Origin: CAWHJB01 sp963698715
GTDB lineage: Bacteria; Chloroflexota; Anaerolineae; Anaerolineales; UBA4823
Assembly: GCA_963698715.1 (NCBI GenBank)
Contig: CAVORW010000004.1
Location: 310,001 to 374,000, forward strand
Length of the DNA stretch: 64,000 nucleotides
Direction of reading: 5' to 3'
The notes under the pieces are model-generated. The model did no database searches. It saw only the letters and a program-made list of their open reading frames with translations, and was not told the DNA's origin. Both the position numbers and the translations under genes were made by a program. Each line of letters opens with the position of its first letter. Within the stretch, counting starts at the first letter, position 1. Positions 35,516-44,450 of this stretch are shown here, one piece after another.

Positions 35516-36817
35516 TCAATCCATCTTGGCGATTACCGCATCACCAAATTGGCTGGTGCTTAGTTTTGTAGCGCTATCCATCAGCCGGTGGAAATCATAA
35601 GTTACCGTCTTGGCTGCAATCGCACCGTCCATCCCTTTGACGATTAAATCAGCGGCTTCCTGCCAACCCATATAGCGAAACATCATTTCTCCCGAAAGAA
35701 TGACCGAGCCAGGGTTGACAACATCTTTATCAGCATACTTTGGCGCGGTACCATGTGTTGCCTCAAACACTGCGTGTCCGGTGGTGTAATTGATATTACC
35801 GCCTGGGGCAATACCAATCCCGCCCACCTGGGCCGCCAGGGCATCTGACAGGTAGTCACCGTTTAAGTTCATGGTTGCCAGTACATCGAACTCACGTGCG
35901 CGGGTAATTGTTTGCTGGAAGACGATATCGGCAATGACATCTTTAATCAACAGCTTACCAGCCTTAAGGGCCGCATCTTGCTCGTTGTTGGCCGCATCCT
36001 CACCCTTTTCAGAACGGGTGCGCTCCCATTCCGACCAGGTATATACCCGATCCCCAAAGTCTCGTTCGGCAACATCATAGCCCCAGTTTCTAAATGCACC
36101 TTCTGTGAACTTCATGATATTGCCTTTATGAACAAGCGTAACGCTCCGACGGTTATTGTCCAGCGACCATTGAATGGCAGCGCTGACCAGTCGTTGGCTA
36201 CCATCTTTAGAGACCGGCTTGATGCCAATACCTGAAGTTTCCGGGAAGCGTATTTTGGCATATTCCTTAGGAAACTGATTTTTTAATAACGCCTTAAATT
36301 GCTCGTTTTCTGGAGTATCGTCTTCGAACTCGATCCCGGCATAGATGTCTTCCGTATTTTCACGGAACACAACCATATCCACGTACTCAGGGTGCTTGAC
36401 GGGTGAAGGTACTCCAGCGTAATAACGAACAGGGCGCTGGCAAACAAACAAATCCAATGCCTTACGAAGGGCAACGTTCAAAGACCGGATTCCTCCACCA
36501 ATGGGTGTAGTTAACGGGCCTTTTATACCCACCAAAAACTCTCGGAAAGCCGCGACAGTTTCATCTGGCAGCCATGAGCCAAATTGATTAAAGGCTTTTT
36601 CTCCAGCGAATACTTCCATCCAGTGGAGTTTGCGTTGGCCTAGATAAGCCTTTTCAACCGCAGCATCGAGAACCCGCACGGATGCGCGCCAGATATCACG
36701 CCCGGTGCCATCCCCTTCCACAAACGGGATAATCGGATTGTTCGGTACATCAAGATGCCCGCTTTCAATGATGATTTTCTCCCCTCCAGCTGGAACTGTT
36801 ACGTTTTCGTATGTCAT
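35516..36817 (-). CDS. icd: Isocitrate dehydrogenase, NADP-type
   Basis: A 433-residue TCA-cycle enzyme that oxidises isocitrate to 2-oxoglutarate. IPFVEGDGTGRD near the N-terminus, the substrate loop GGGIRSLNVALRK with its Ser/Asn/Arg residues, ATMNLNGDYLSD with the metal-binding Asp, and HGTAPKYADKDVVNPGS are all present. The last segment, with Lys and Tyr after the HGTAPKYA motif, is the NADP-preferring pattern of E. coli-type Icd. GGGAGA lies before the ATG and a good promoter lies about 110 bp upstream. Confidence 0.95.
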   Translation of the reverse strand: MTYENVTVPAGGEKIIIESGHLDVPNNPIIPFVEGDGTGRDIWRASVRVLDAAVEKAYLGQRKLHWMEVFAGEKAFNQFGSWLPDETVAAFREFLVGIKGPLTTPIGGGIRSLNVALRKALDLFVCQRPVRYYAGVPSPVKHPEYVDMVVFRENTEDIYAGIEFEDDTPENEQFKALLKNQFPKEYAKIRFPETSGIGIKPVSKDGSQRLVSAAIQWSLDNNRRSVTLVHKGNIMKFTEGAFRNWGYDVAERDFGDRVYTWSEWERTRSEKGEDAANNEQDAALKAGKLLIKDVIADIVFQQTITRAREFDVLATMNLNGDYLSDALAAQVGGIGIAPGGNINYTTGHAVFEATHGTAPKYADKDVVNPGSVILSGEMMFRYMGWQEAADLIVKGMDGAIAAKTVTYDFHRLMDSATKLSTSQFGDAVIAKMD

Positions 36818-36933
36818 CTCTAAATCTCCCTTGTAAGATTTGGATTTGTATCTATCCAGTGCTCCTAAAAAGGTGGTTTTTTTTACATGAAGTAGTTTTT
36901 GGTTTACCCACCATAATTGATTCTAGGATAGTT

Positions 36934-36962
36934 TCTATAAGTATATCGGTTCTACCTGACAA
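36934..36962 (-). promoter_or_regulatory. Promoter of icd
   Basis: On the minus strand TTGTCA, a 17-bp spacer and TATAGA. It lies about 117 bp before the icd ATG within a 329-bp gap that otherwise holds nothing recognisable, and implies a leader of about 110 nt. Confidence 0.65.
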
Positions 36963-37146
36963 GCATAAAAATTGGGTGATTTTTCCAGTCAATTTTATCA
37001 ACATGTTATATTTGGATGCAAAACTGTGAAAATGGTTGCAAAACGGAGCGCTCAAGTTTTACTTATTTTCTTGTTTTAAACAACTTTCTGGCTGCCTTGC
37101 GGGAAATGCACTGATCAACCAATACATCTTGAGGTGCAAAGGTCGA

Positions 37147-39093
37147 TCAGGCGTATATCACATACTGGTGCAAGAACTGCTCGAGCGATTTATAAAAGTG
37201 CTCGATCGTTTCAGGTTTACGGAAACCATGCCCTTCATCTGGATACACGTGATAAATATGAGGTATGTTACGTTGCTTTAACGATTCGACGACTTCATCA
37301 GATTGCTTGCGCGGAACGACCTGGTCAGCCTCCCCTTGGTAGATCGCAATTGGATCTTGAATCTTATCAACAAAGAATATCGGGGAGCGCTGATAATACA
37401 GATCCGAGGCTTCAGGCAGTGGTCCAATCAGCGAGTCAGAATAATGCGCTTCAAATTTATGGGTCTCAGCCGCCAGTGTAAACTGGTTTGAAACCGCATA
37501 TAAACAAACACCTGCTCTGAAAAAGCCCGGAAAATCCTCCAGCGCTTTCAAGACGGTGAACCCCCCCGCGCTCCCCCCAAAAACAACCAGCTTTTCGCCA
37601 TCCACAAGACCTTGATCAGCCAAATACCGGGCTCCAGAGACCAAATCTTGCACATCATGAATCCCCCAATTGCCTTTCAAGGCATCTCGATAAGCGCGTC
37701 CGTACCCTGTACTGCCACGGTAGTTGACATCCAGCACCGCGTATCCCCGACTGGTGAAGTACTGCACCTGAGCATTAAACGATGCGCCTCGCTGGCTGGT
37801 CGGGCCGCCGTGGACCAGCACGATCAATGGGGGTTTCCCGATGCCCTCATAACGTTCATTTTGGGGATTATACAACAGGCCATTTACTTGCCCGTTATCT
37901 AAACCTGTCCATTGGATGGACTTGGAGCGAGCATAAAGATCGGGATGAATTTCTTCTGCCTGAGTACGCTTGATGATGTGGATCGGTATGGCTAGGGTGG
38001 TAGGCTGAGTGACCTGTTCGTCAGCTGGGAGTGTGATCAATCGCAACGGAACCTGGTCTCCAGAGGCAAGAACAGCCAATTCAACCGGCTTGATTGAGCT
38101 CTTGGAAACCGCTATTTGTTCAAAGCTCGTGTAGGCTGGGTCCAGCTGCAGTTGATTCTTGCGACCAGTATCCAGGTTTAGCTGCCAGAGCCCAGCTATG
38201 CCATCCTGGTTGCGCAGAAAGAACAGGCGATCACCCGCAGGGCTGAACTGATAAGTTCGCAAGCCCTGCACCCAGGCTGGAAGTGCATGTTCTGCTTGGG
38301 CATCGGTAAGTTGTTGGGTGCTCCCGTCCTCTAAATCGGTCCAATAGATCTGCCACCAGCCGCTGGCATCGGAGACAAATGCCAGACGTCTTCCATCCGG
38401 GGAAAATTCCGGCTGAAAAATGGATATGCTTTCACCACCAGCAATTGTTTGCACTTCTATGATCGCCGGCAGTCCATCTTTTCTGAGCTGAAGGCGACCA
38501 ACTCGCAAATAAGTACCATCCCAGGGCATATTGGGGTGATCCCAGGCTATCCATGCAATCCGGTAGCCGGCTTGCTCTTTTGCCTCCCGGCACCAGGTCG
38601 GCTGCATATAGAAATCATTATCCGAATCCAATTTTTGAGGCCAGAATTTTCCCTTGCTATCCACAATCGCCAGGCAGTCCCGATCCTGGTAGCTATGGAC
38701 AAAAAGCAGCCACTGCCCATCGGGAGATAAGCAGGGTGCAGCTGCTCGGCCAAAAGCTGGGGTGATCGGTGTTGCTTGCCCATAATCTAAGGGCTGTCGG
38801 AGGATATGGCCCAGTTCTGCGTCAACAAAGTAAGCCGACTTGTGCCCGATCCCGAAATCTCCACCCCCATAACCAACCTTGGCTCGCACAGAGAAATCAC
38901 TGTTTAAATCACGCGGCGCTTGACCATCCGATGGCATGACAACCAATGCACCCCGATCCGCACGCCCTTCATGCCAGATTAAACTGCCAGACTCATCCCA
39001 ACCTACATCGGAAATTCTCAAACCGCGCGCCAAGCTGCGGGGAGTGATTGGGCTTTTCCACAGACCATACTGCGATTTCTTTTTCGCCATCAT
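37147..39093 (-). CDS. S9-family prolyl oligopeptidase-like peptidase
   Basis: A 648-residue cytoplasmic-looking serine peptidase. Residues 1-370 form a beta-propeller with WD/TolB-like repeats (PEFSPDGRRLAFVSDASGWW and similar). The C-terminal catalytic domain has VLVHGGPTSQRG, DVNYRGSTGYGR, the nucleophile elbow FGGSAGGF, Asp in QGEADQVVP and His in DEGHGF, the order expected for acylaminoacyl- or dipeptidyl-peptidases. The start is MMAKKK, with a choice of two adjacent ATGs and only a weak ribosome-binding site. Confidence 0.92.
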   Translation of the reverse strand: MMAKKKSQYGLWKSPITPRSLARGLRISDVGWDESGSLIWHEGRADRGALVVMPSDGQAPRDLNSDFSVRAKVGYGGGDFGIGHKSAYFVDAELGHILRQPLDYGQATPITPAFGRAAAPCLSPDGQWLLFVHSYQDRDCLAIVDSKGKFWPQKLDSDNDFYMQPTWCREAKEQAGYRIAWIAWDHPNMPWDGTYLRVGRLQLRKDGLPAIIEVQTIAGGESISIFQPEFSPDGRRLAFVSDASGWWQIYWTDLEDGSTQQLTDAQAEHALPAWVQGLRTYQFSPAGDRLFFLRNQDGIAGLWQLNLDTGRKNQLQLDPAYTSFEQIAVSKSSIKPVELAVLASGDQVPLRLITLPADEQVTQPTTLAIPIHIIKRTQAEEIHPDLYARSKSIQWTGLDNGQVNGLLYNPQNERYEGIGKPPLIVLVHGGPTSQRGASFNAQVQYFTSRGYAVLDVNYRGSTGYGRAYRDALKGNWGIHDVQDLVSGARYLADQGLVDGEKLVVFGGSAGGFTVLKALEDFPGFFRAGVCLYAVSNQFTLAAETHKFEAHYSDSLIGPLPEASDLYYQRSPIFFVDKIQDPIAIYQGEADQVVPRKQSDEVVESLKQRNIPHIYHVYPDEGHGFRKPETIEHFYKSLEQFLHQYVIYA

Positions 39094-39191
39094 CTTGATT
39101 TGCTCACTTTCTATCCGTTAGCCTGGCGGGATCCCCATCACACCCCCGCGGAAATCCGCTCCGTCAAGCCATTCTCTCGCTTCGCCCCCGA

Positions 39192-39851
39192 TTACTCTCT
39201 TATCCCAATTTCAACCTGTTTAAACTGAAAACTGCGTCGATGGATTGCGCACATACCCTGCTGCTCAATAGCCTGGCGATGGGCCCTGGTTCCATAGCCT
39301 TTATGAGTTCGAAAACCATAACCTGGATATAACCCATCCATACTTTCCAGCCAATGATCGCGAGACGTTTTTGCCAATACTGAGGCAGCTGCAATACTCA
39401 GACTGCGCGCATCCCCTTTGACCAGTGAGGTTTGAGGCAGGACAGTTTCAGTCAGATGCAGAAAATCTAACAGCAGATGTTGCGGGGCGATAGCCAGCGT
39501 CCCCATCGCCCGGCTAACTGCTCGCAAAGTTGCCGGGACAATCCCCAACTCATCGACTTCCAAGTGGGAAGCATAGCCAACTCCCCAGGCCAGCGCCAGA
39601 GCTTGAATTCGCTTAACCCATAGCTCGCGCTGATTTGAAGTCATCTGTTTGGAATCGCGCACCCCTTGCAGGCTGGCCGCAACTGCAGAGTCAGCCGGTA
39701 AGACAACCACACCGGCCACGACCGGCCCTGCCAGGGCCCCACGTCCTGCTTCATCGACACCAGCAACCAGCCGTTTCCCTTCCGCCCACAATCTACTTTC
39801 ATAACTCAGGTCTGGGAACTTTGGCAGCTGAGCCCGGTCAAATTTCGGCAT
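39192..39851 (-). CDS. rnhB: Ribonuclease HII
   Basis: A 219-residue enzyme that removes ribonucleotides from RNA/DNA hybrids. The metal-binding acids D33 and E34 sit in GVDEAGRGALAGPV, with further Asp residues in RDSKQM and LLLDFLHL. The length is normal. It overlaps the upstream glycosyltransferase stop by 14 bp, suggesting translational coupling; AAGGT lies before the ATG. Confidence 0.95.
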   Translation of the reverse strand: MPKFDRAQLPKFPDLSYESRLWAEGKRLVAGVDEAGRGALAGPVVAGVVVLPADSAVAASLQGVRDSKQMTSNQRELWVKRIQALALAWGVGYASHLEVDELGIVPATLRAVSRAMGTLAIAPQHLLLDFLHLTETVLPQTSLVKGDARSLSIAAASVLAKTSRDHWLESMDGLYPGYGFRTHKGYGTRAHRQAIEQQGMCAIHRRSFQFKQVEIGIRE

Positions 39852-40569
39852 GATAACGACCTTGAATATCGTTTATACGAATCCTCAACAAGTCCACTGC
39901 CATTTGATACGAATCTCTGAGCACGTTGACTTTACTATCCGGATTAAAATACCATGGCACCGGCAGTTCAACAATCCTGTAACCCAGCTGGCGGGCCACG
40001 TACAAAATTTCCACATCAAATGCCCAACCGGTCAATGTCTGTCGGGCAAACAAGGTTTCTGCTGCCTGGGCAGTCCAGCATTTGAACCCGCATTGGGTAT
40101 CGTGAAAACCAGGCAATGCCAGTACCCGGATAAGCAGATTAAACATGCGGCCCACGATATGGCGGTAATGAGGTTCATTATACCGGATTGCACCGGGCAC
40201 CTCCCGTGAGGCAATTGCGATATCAAAATCTGTAAGATTTGGTGGCAGAAAACGGTTGAGCTGGGTGATCGGCATTGAAAAATCGGCGTCACACATAAAA
40301 CGAAAGGCGCCTCTGGCTGCTAACATGCCGCTGCGGACTGCCAGCCCTTTCCCCCGTTGTATCTCCTGGATAGCCCGAAAGCCGGGATGACTGGCAGAAA
40401 AGTCACGGGCTATCTCCCACGTTCGATCTTGGCTGCCATTTTCTACGACCAGAACTTCAACTTGATAATCCTGATCCTGTAAAAAAACAAGCACCTGCTC
40501 CAAAGTTTTGGGCAGGCGGCGCTCTTCGTTATGAGCAGGGATAATGATAGAAAGGAATGGTCCCGCCAA
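39838..40569 (-). CDS. GT2-family glycosyltransferase, dolichyl-phosphate glucosyltransferase-like
   Basis: About 243 residues of GT-A fold. FLSIIIPAHNEERRLP gives the nucleotide-sugar site, VEVLVVENGSQDRTWE and CDADFSMP the DxD-type metal site, and DTQCGFKCWT the acceptor-side motif of polyprenyl-phosphate sugar transferases. I start at TTG 40569, which follows AGAGAG and leaves 16 bp to the upstream gene. The longer frame from TTG at 40614 would overlap that gene and has no ribosome-binding site. It probably loads a sugar onto a lipid carrier at the inner membrane face. Confidence 0.85.
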   Translation of the reverse strand: MAGPFLSIIIPAHNEERRLPKTLEQVLVFLQDQDYQVEVLVVENGSQDRTWEIARDFSASHPGFRAIQEIQRGKGLAVRSGMLAARGAFRFMCDADFSMPITQLNRFLPPNLTDFDIAIASREVPGAIRYNEPHYRHIVGRMFNLLIRVLALPGFHDTQCGFKCWTAQAAETLFARQTLTGWAFDVEILYVARQLGYRIVELPVPWYFNPDSKVNVLRDSYQMAVDLLRIRINDIQGRYHAEI

Positions 40570-40585
40570 ATTTAACTCTCTGAGA

Positions 40586-41413
40586 TCAAGAAGTAAGCAA
40601 GATGAGGAAAACAAATGCAGAGAGGATTATGATATTCACAAGCACCATTAATCCGAGTACCGCAAGCTGACGTTTCGAAAAAGGTATATTTCGAAAAATC
40701 GGTGCTTCGCTGGATTGATAAAGCACATCCGGCGAGCGGCGCATCTTGTCCGCCGGGAGATCTTTGAATGAAAACGCATCATCCATCTCGGCCGCAGCCT
40801 TCGCCGCTTGTCGAGTTGCTAATCGCTCTCCGCCCAATACATTGACGATCCGTTGGATCGTCTCTTTATCTAAGAAGGTGGGAGATTGTGCAATCCCAGC
40901 CCCAAGCCTGTCTAAGGCATCTGCCTGGACCACTCGAATGATTGGACGAACTGTGTCCACATGAATTCCTGGATCTGTGAATACTAAGATTGCTTCCGCA
41001 GGCCCCAGGTCGAAATTTCGGACTGCCAGATAAGCATCAACAGCCCTCCCCATCAACTGGCCGCGTAAAAGCAAGTTGGGACGGGTAATCTTAAAACGCT
41101 GCGTGCGGTCATCCATTTCTTCCCAGGCATCTTCTTTGGCTCGAAATACCCCTTTGATCGAACTCGCGTAAACCATGCGCACACCTGGCGGACCAACCAA
41201 AACCAGCGGGATGGGCACCTCGGGATCATCCAAAGGGACAGATCGCAACATCACATACTGATTATCCAGCAGGCGCTCAAGGGAATCAATGACTACTTTT
41301 TCGGCAGTCGGATCGCTCTTGAGATCTTCAATCTTAAATACCTTGCGCAACACTCTTGAGATATCCAGGCGGCTATTCGATATTACATTGGTGGAGAGGT
41401 TGATTACCCTCAT
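40586..41413 (-). CDS. NERD-like domain protein with C-terminal membrane anchor
   Basis: A 275-residue protein not firmly assigned. Residues about 45-165 (LVLVGPPGVRMVYASSIKG, QLMGRAVDAY, AILVFTDPGIHVD) resemble the nuclease-related NERD domain, although the catalytic acid and lysine pattern is not complete. The last 25 residues are a hydrophobic helix with a short tail. The start is the ATG at 41413, with GGAGG eight bases upstream; the GTG at 41428 overlaps that site. It precedes GT2 and rnhB on the same strand, so they are likely one operon. Function unknown. Confidence 0.7.
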   Translation of the reverse strand: MRVINLSTNVISNSRLDISRVLRKVFKIEDLKSDPTAEKVVIDSLERLLDNQYVMLRSVPLDDPEVPIPLVLVGPPGVRMVYASSIKGVFRAKEDAWEEMDDRTQRFKITRPNLLLRGQLMGRAVDAYLAVRNFDLGPAEAILVFTDPGIHVDTVRPIIRVVQADALDRLGAGIAQSPTFLDKETIQRIVNVLGGERLATRQAAKAAAEMDDAFSFKDLPADKMRRSPDVLYQSSEAPIFRNIPFSKRQLAVLGLMVLVNIIILSAFVFLILLTS

Positions 41414-41443
41414 CGGTTTTTCCTCCACATACTCAGCTAGGTT

Positions 41444-42196
41444 CTATATAAACACATAACTTCGCAGCAGGCTGGTATTTTCCATCAACAAACGCTGTCG
41501 ATAATCCTGCAGGTTGGATAACGGAATCCGCTTAAAAATCATATCATTCATCAAACCAGCCGATGAAAGCAGCTGGTAATAGTTTTCGGGCGGTATTCCC
41601 TGGCGAGCTGCAAAAACTTCAACGGTTTTAACTGAAGACTCTGGTTGCAATTGATGTACCAGAAAGTCACGCCACTGCAGCAAGTGATAGTCCTGCACAA
41701 AAGGGAGCCAAACCGCCGGAATGGCTTTTGCAAGATCAACATCGATTCGAGCAGGCAAAGCGCTTAAGATGTGTTGATCTAAATAAGTGCGCAGCACATT
41801 ATGTAAATAAAGCCGCGCTTTGAAGGTGTCCCACTGGCAATCAGGCCCAAAAATAGGTTCGTAGATTTCTCTTACCCACATCCAATCGGCCTGAAGGTGG
41901 CAAAGATATCCGGCTATGAAAGCCATTTTGGATTGCTGCAGCCTGCCTGGAGCTGCCAGGCCTGGATGTTCTTGCAGCATTTGATTCCAGGCAGATGGCA
42001 TACCTTGGTGTAGGGGCAGCTCGAAAAAGTGTGTCTCCCTGCGCGGTTGGCCAGAAATGGTTTGTACATCTGGTGCGGTATTTCCAAACAAAAATGAAGG
42101 GCGATGTTCCTGTAGAAATCGTCGGATCCTGGATGAGAGCGCAGGGTGGACAAGCAAATCTTCGGCCACACTGAGATGATAAAATGGTGTTGGCAC
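41444..42196 (-). CDS. Zinc-dependent phospholipase C-like protein, GTG start
   Basis: A 250-residue all-helical protein with the pattern of the bacterial zinc phospholipase C/S1-P1 nuclease fold: MPTPFYHLSVAEDLL, FLFGNTAPDVQ, ETHFFELPL and AFIAGYLCHLQADW supply His and Asp metal ligands. No signal peptide, so intracellular. It starts with GTG at 42194-42196, which lies six bases after a TATAAT box, so the mRNA is probably leaderless. Enzymatic activity is not established for these intracellular members. Confidence 0.78.
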   Translation of the reverse strand: MPTPFYHLSVAEDLLVHPALSSRIRRFLQEHRPSFLFGNTAPDVQTISGQPRRETHFFELPLHQGMPSAWNQMLQEHPGLAAPGRLQQSKMAFIAGYLCHLQADWMWVREIYEPIFGPDCQWDTFKARLYLHNVLRTYLDQHILSALPARIDVDLAKAIPAVWLPFVQDYHLLQWRDFLVHQLQPESSVKTVEVFAARQGIPPENYYQLLSSAGLMNDMIFKRIPLSNLQDYRQRLLMENTSLLRSYVFI

Positions 42197-42202
42197 ACCA
42201 GA

Positions 42203-42230
42203 ATTATAAGCCAGTTATCTTTTCTGGCAA
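42203..42230 (-). promoter_or_regulatory. Leaderless promoter of the phospholipase C-like gene
   Basis: On the minus strand TTGCCA (42225-42230), a 16-bp spacer and TATAAT (42203-42208). The GTG start codon begins seven bases after the -10 box, where transcription should start, and there is no Shine-Dalgarno. Confidence 0.7.
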
Positions 42231-42281
42231 GTTAGCCCAACATTGTTGTAAGATCGGCCTGCTACAGAATATCCAAAGAAC

Positions 42282-42310
42282 AAAAAACACCCCAGAATAC
42301 TGGAGTGTTT
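42282..42310 (-). terminator. Rho-independent terminator
   Basis: On the minus strand ACACTCCAG pairs with CTGGGGTGT (one G-T) around TATT and is followed by six T. It closes the 102-residue gene's transcript, 34 bp after its stop. Confidence 0.88.
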
Positions 42311-42344
42311 GCCATCTGACTTTGATACAATCAGGGGGCTAAGC

Positions 42345-42653
42345 TCAAATAACCCTTACTGGTGCCAGATCATCCTGTTCTACTTGCTTGTTTCTAACGA
42401 TTAAAATCTCTTTACCGTTTTTCTTGACAACCTTAATTGGATCGCCCAGGTCAAAGTTTGCCCCATAGTACTTCTTGCGCTCGCCGGTGAAGTATTTCTT
42501 TCCAGAGTTAATATGTTCAATCAACGTCTGGCGGTCGAGCATAATGTAGTCCGAGAAGATAACACCCCGGCGCAGAAAGGTTCGGACCCAATCAACCTCG
42601 CCATCAGGTTTATAATGGACCGCCACTACAACGCCATCGAATTTTGGTGCCAT
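42345..42653 (-). CDS. Conserved-looking small protein of unknown function
   Basis: A 102-residue soluble protein with a mixed alpha/beta composition, begun by MAPKFDGVVVAVHYKPDGEVDWVR and rich in Lys/Asp/Tyr. No known motif is recognised. AGGAGG six bases before the ATG and a strong terminator behind it support it as real. It lies directly downstream of tRNA-Pro on the same strand with no T-run hairpin between them, so the two may be co-transcribed. Confidence 0.72.
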   Translation of the reverse strand: MAPKFDGVVVAVHYKPDGEVDWVRTFLRRGVIFSDYIMLDRQTLIEHINSGKKYFTGERKKYYGANFDLGDPIKVVKKNGKEILIVRNKQVEQDDLAPVRVI

Positions 42654-42716
42654 GTATTCCTCCTGACCAGCAATCGTGAAGCGGCTGGTGCGTTCGCTTC
42701 ACGATATTACCTTCTG

Positions 42717-42790
42717 TCGGGGCGGGCGAACTCGAACCGCCGACCCCCGCGTCCCAAACGCGGTGCGCTACCGGACTGCGCTACGCCCCG
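42717..42790 (-). tRNA. tRNA-Pro (TGG anticodon)
   Basis: A 74-nt cloverleaf: acceptor CGGGGCG/CGCCCCG, D-arm GCGC-GCGC, anticodon stem CCGCG/CGCGG with loop TTTGGGA (anticodon TGG), T-arm GGCGG-TTCGAGT-TCGCC. CCA is not encoded. A 9-bp hairpin CGTGAAGCG/CGCTTCACG follows at 42675-42703 without a T-run. Confidence 0.95.
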
Positions 42791-42843
42791 AGTGCGGTGA
42801 GTATAATCCGATTTGGGTTGAAACGTCAAGGTAAGGATAAGCT

Positions 42844-43593
42844 TTGGAACAAAGCTCATTTACCCAAATTTATCACCACCATCATGCCCGCCAGCCCGAA
42901 GATCTCCCCTTCTGGATGGATCTTGCAGCGCAGTACCCCGAACCTATATTGGAATTAGGTTGTGGTACTGGACGGGTGTTACTGCCACTCATCCAGGCAG
43001 GCTACCAGGTGGTTGGTCTGGATCGTGATCCTGCAATGCTGTCGGAATTACGTGCGAATGCCTATCCTTCACTAGTTACTGGATTAAATATCATCCGGGC
43101 GGATATGAGCACCTTCCATTTCGGATGCAAGTTTGGGTTGATCATACTCCCTTGCAACACGCTGAGCACACTTCAGCCTGCACTTCGCCGGCAAATGTTG
43201 CAACACGTAAAACAGCATTTAGCGCCAGATGGCTGCTTCACAACCAGTTTACCGAACCCCCAGGTATTTAAAGATCTGCCAGGCATTGGCGAGCCCGAAC
43301 TTGAAGATTTCTTTCCTCATCCCCAAGATGGCGAGCCTGTTCAAGTCAGCAGTGAATGGAAGCGAACAAAAAATCATTTTATCCTGACATGGCATTACGA
43401 CCACCTGCAACCAGATGGCACAATCCAACGTTACAGCACAACCGCCCGGCATAGCTTGGCCCCAGCAAAGACCTATCTGGATGAGATGGTAGAGGTGGGG
43501 TTAAAAATTAAGTCCAGCTGGGGGGATTTTAATGGCTCAAGTTTTGACTCAGAAGCACCACATTTGATTGTGGTAACAACACCAGCCAGTTGA
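42844..43593 (+). CDS. Class I SAM-dependent methyltransferase
   Basis: A 249-residue protein with a Rossmann methyltransferase core: motif I ILELGCGTGRVLLPL, motif II VVGLDRDPAML, then NIIRADMSTF and LIILPCNTLSTL. The C-terminal half carries a strand-rich cap. It starts with TTG (42844) preceded by AAGGA; no ATG is available near the motif I spacing. Target unknown; the pattern is common among small-molecule methyltransferases. Confidence 0.87.
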   Translation: MEQSSFTQIYHHHHARQPEDLPFWMDLAAQYPEPILELGCGTGRVLLPLIQAGYQVVGLDRDPAMLSELRANAYPSLVTGLNIIRADMSTFHFGCKFGLIILPCNTLSTLQPALRRQMLQHVKQHLAPDGCFTTSLPNPQVFKDLPGIGEPELEDFFPHPQDGEPVQVSSEWKRTKNHFILTWHYDHLQPDGTIQRYSTTARHSLAPAKTYLDEMVEVGLKIKSSWGDFNGSSFDSEAPHLIVVTTPAS

Positions 43594-43775
43594 GAGCATC
43601 ACGCAGCCACACCCCGCCAGATTGTTTCGCTCCAGCTGCCAATCCATACCTCCAGTTTGGATAATTTGCATAACTACTCATATACTGGGTGAAATGTCCC
43701 ATTTTCTTATGAAACGATAACAATAGATATGCATTTTTCTGATATTCGCCAGTTATGATCAGAACAGTTAATAAC

Positions 43776-43805
43776 TTGAACTGAAAAAGTATTGGGCTCT
43801 ATTTT
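43776..43805 (+). promoter_or_regulatory. Candidate promoter of the Hsp20 gene
   Basis: TTGAAC, an 18-bp spacer and TATTTT, about 22 bp before the ATG. No CIRCE-type inverted repeat is visible, so heat control by HrcA is not supported by sequence. Confidence 0.5.
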
Positions 43806-43827
43806 AAACCTCAGAAGGAGATAAACG

Positions 43828-44256
43828 ATGAACATGTATATTACCCCTTATCGCCGGCTGGCAAATCTGCGTGAAACCATGGACCGTTTGATTGATGAAA
43901 GCATGACCGCAACCAAGCCTATCGAACGGGAGATGACCCTGCCGGTGGATGTGCGCGCTGCTGATGATGACTTTATTATCAGGGCTCTCGTGCCTGGACT
44001 TCAAGCTGATGATTTGAGCATTGAAATCCTGAATAACACGGTTACCATTCGAGGCGAGTTCAAAGGTGAAGAATTAGAAAATACCAAGTTCCTGACCTGC
44101 GAACTTCCTGAAGGCCGTTTTTCGCGCGTAATCGTTTTACCGGTAGCTGTTGATTCTGCCAAAACCGAAGCCAATCTGAATAACGGGGTTCTAACACTCC
44201 AAGTTCCAAAAGCAGAAACGCATCGCCCCAAGGCCATCAAGGTCAACCTCAACTAA
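43828..44256 (+). CDS. Hsp20/alpha-crystallin small heat-shock protein
   Basis: A 142-residue ATP-independent holdase. The alpha-crystallin domain spans about residues 32-130, with LPVDVRAADDDFIIRALVPG, the strand region NTVTIRGEFKG, LPEGRFSRVIVLP and the closing ANLNNGVLTLQVPKAE, which includes the G-V-L signature. The C-terminal RPKAIKVNL contains the I-x-V-like tail motif that mediates oligomer assembly. AAGGAG precedes the ATG. A strong terminator follows. Confidence 0.95.
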   Translation: MNMYITPYRRLANLRETMDRLIDESMTATKPIEREMTLPVDVRAADDDFIIRALVPGLQADDLSIEILNNTVTIRGEFKGEELENTKFLTCELPEGRFSRVIVLPVAVDSAKTEANLNNGVLTLQVPKAETHRPKAIKVNLN

Positions 44257-44279
44257 AAATCACTCACTTTTTTCATCTT

Positions 44280-44330
44280 TGTGTGTGGTTGATGCGGGTT
44301 ACAGCTCGTATCAACCACACACATTTTTTT
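44280..44330 (+). terminator. Rho-independent terminator after hsp20
   Basis: TGTGTGTGGTTGAT pairs with ATCAACCACACACA and is followed by seven T. The hairpin is 24 bp after the Hsp20 stop. Confidence 0.9.
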
Positions 44331-44391
44331 AGATATAGGCATGTGCACCAATCGCAAAGTCGTTATATACTTTAGATAAATTCCTGCAGCA

Positions 44392-44450
44392 TTGAAAATA
44401 GGGGAGATTTTCAATCCTGCAGGTGATCATTATCCATGCTCGCTCGTTCA
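44392..44450 (+). repeat. Dispersed intergenic hairpin repeat, copy A
   Basis: Begins TTGAAAATAGGGGAGATTTT, in which TTGAAAAT pairs with ATTTTCAA, then a CCTGCAGGTGATC segment, and ends ATCCATGCTCGCTC. It matches copies at 45342-45400 and 52329-52388 on the same strand. It sits 140 bp before the rhomboid gene; nothing else is seen in that gap. Confidence 0.8.

Noticed and set aside
43776..43827. Possible CIRCE heat-shock operator before hsp20
   Set aside because: No TTAGCACTC/GAGTGCTAA inverted repeat or close variant is present, nor before the dnaJ-like gene.
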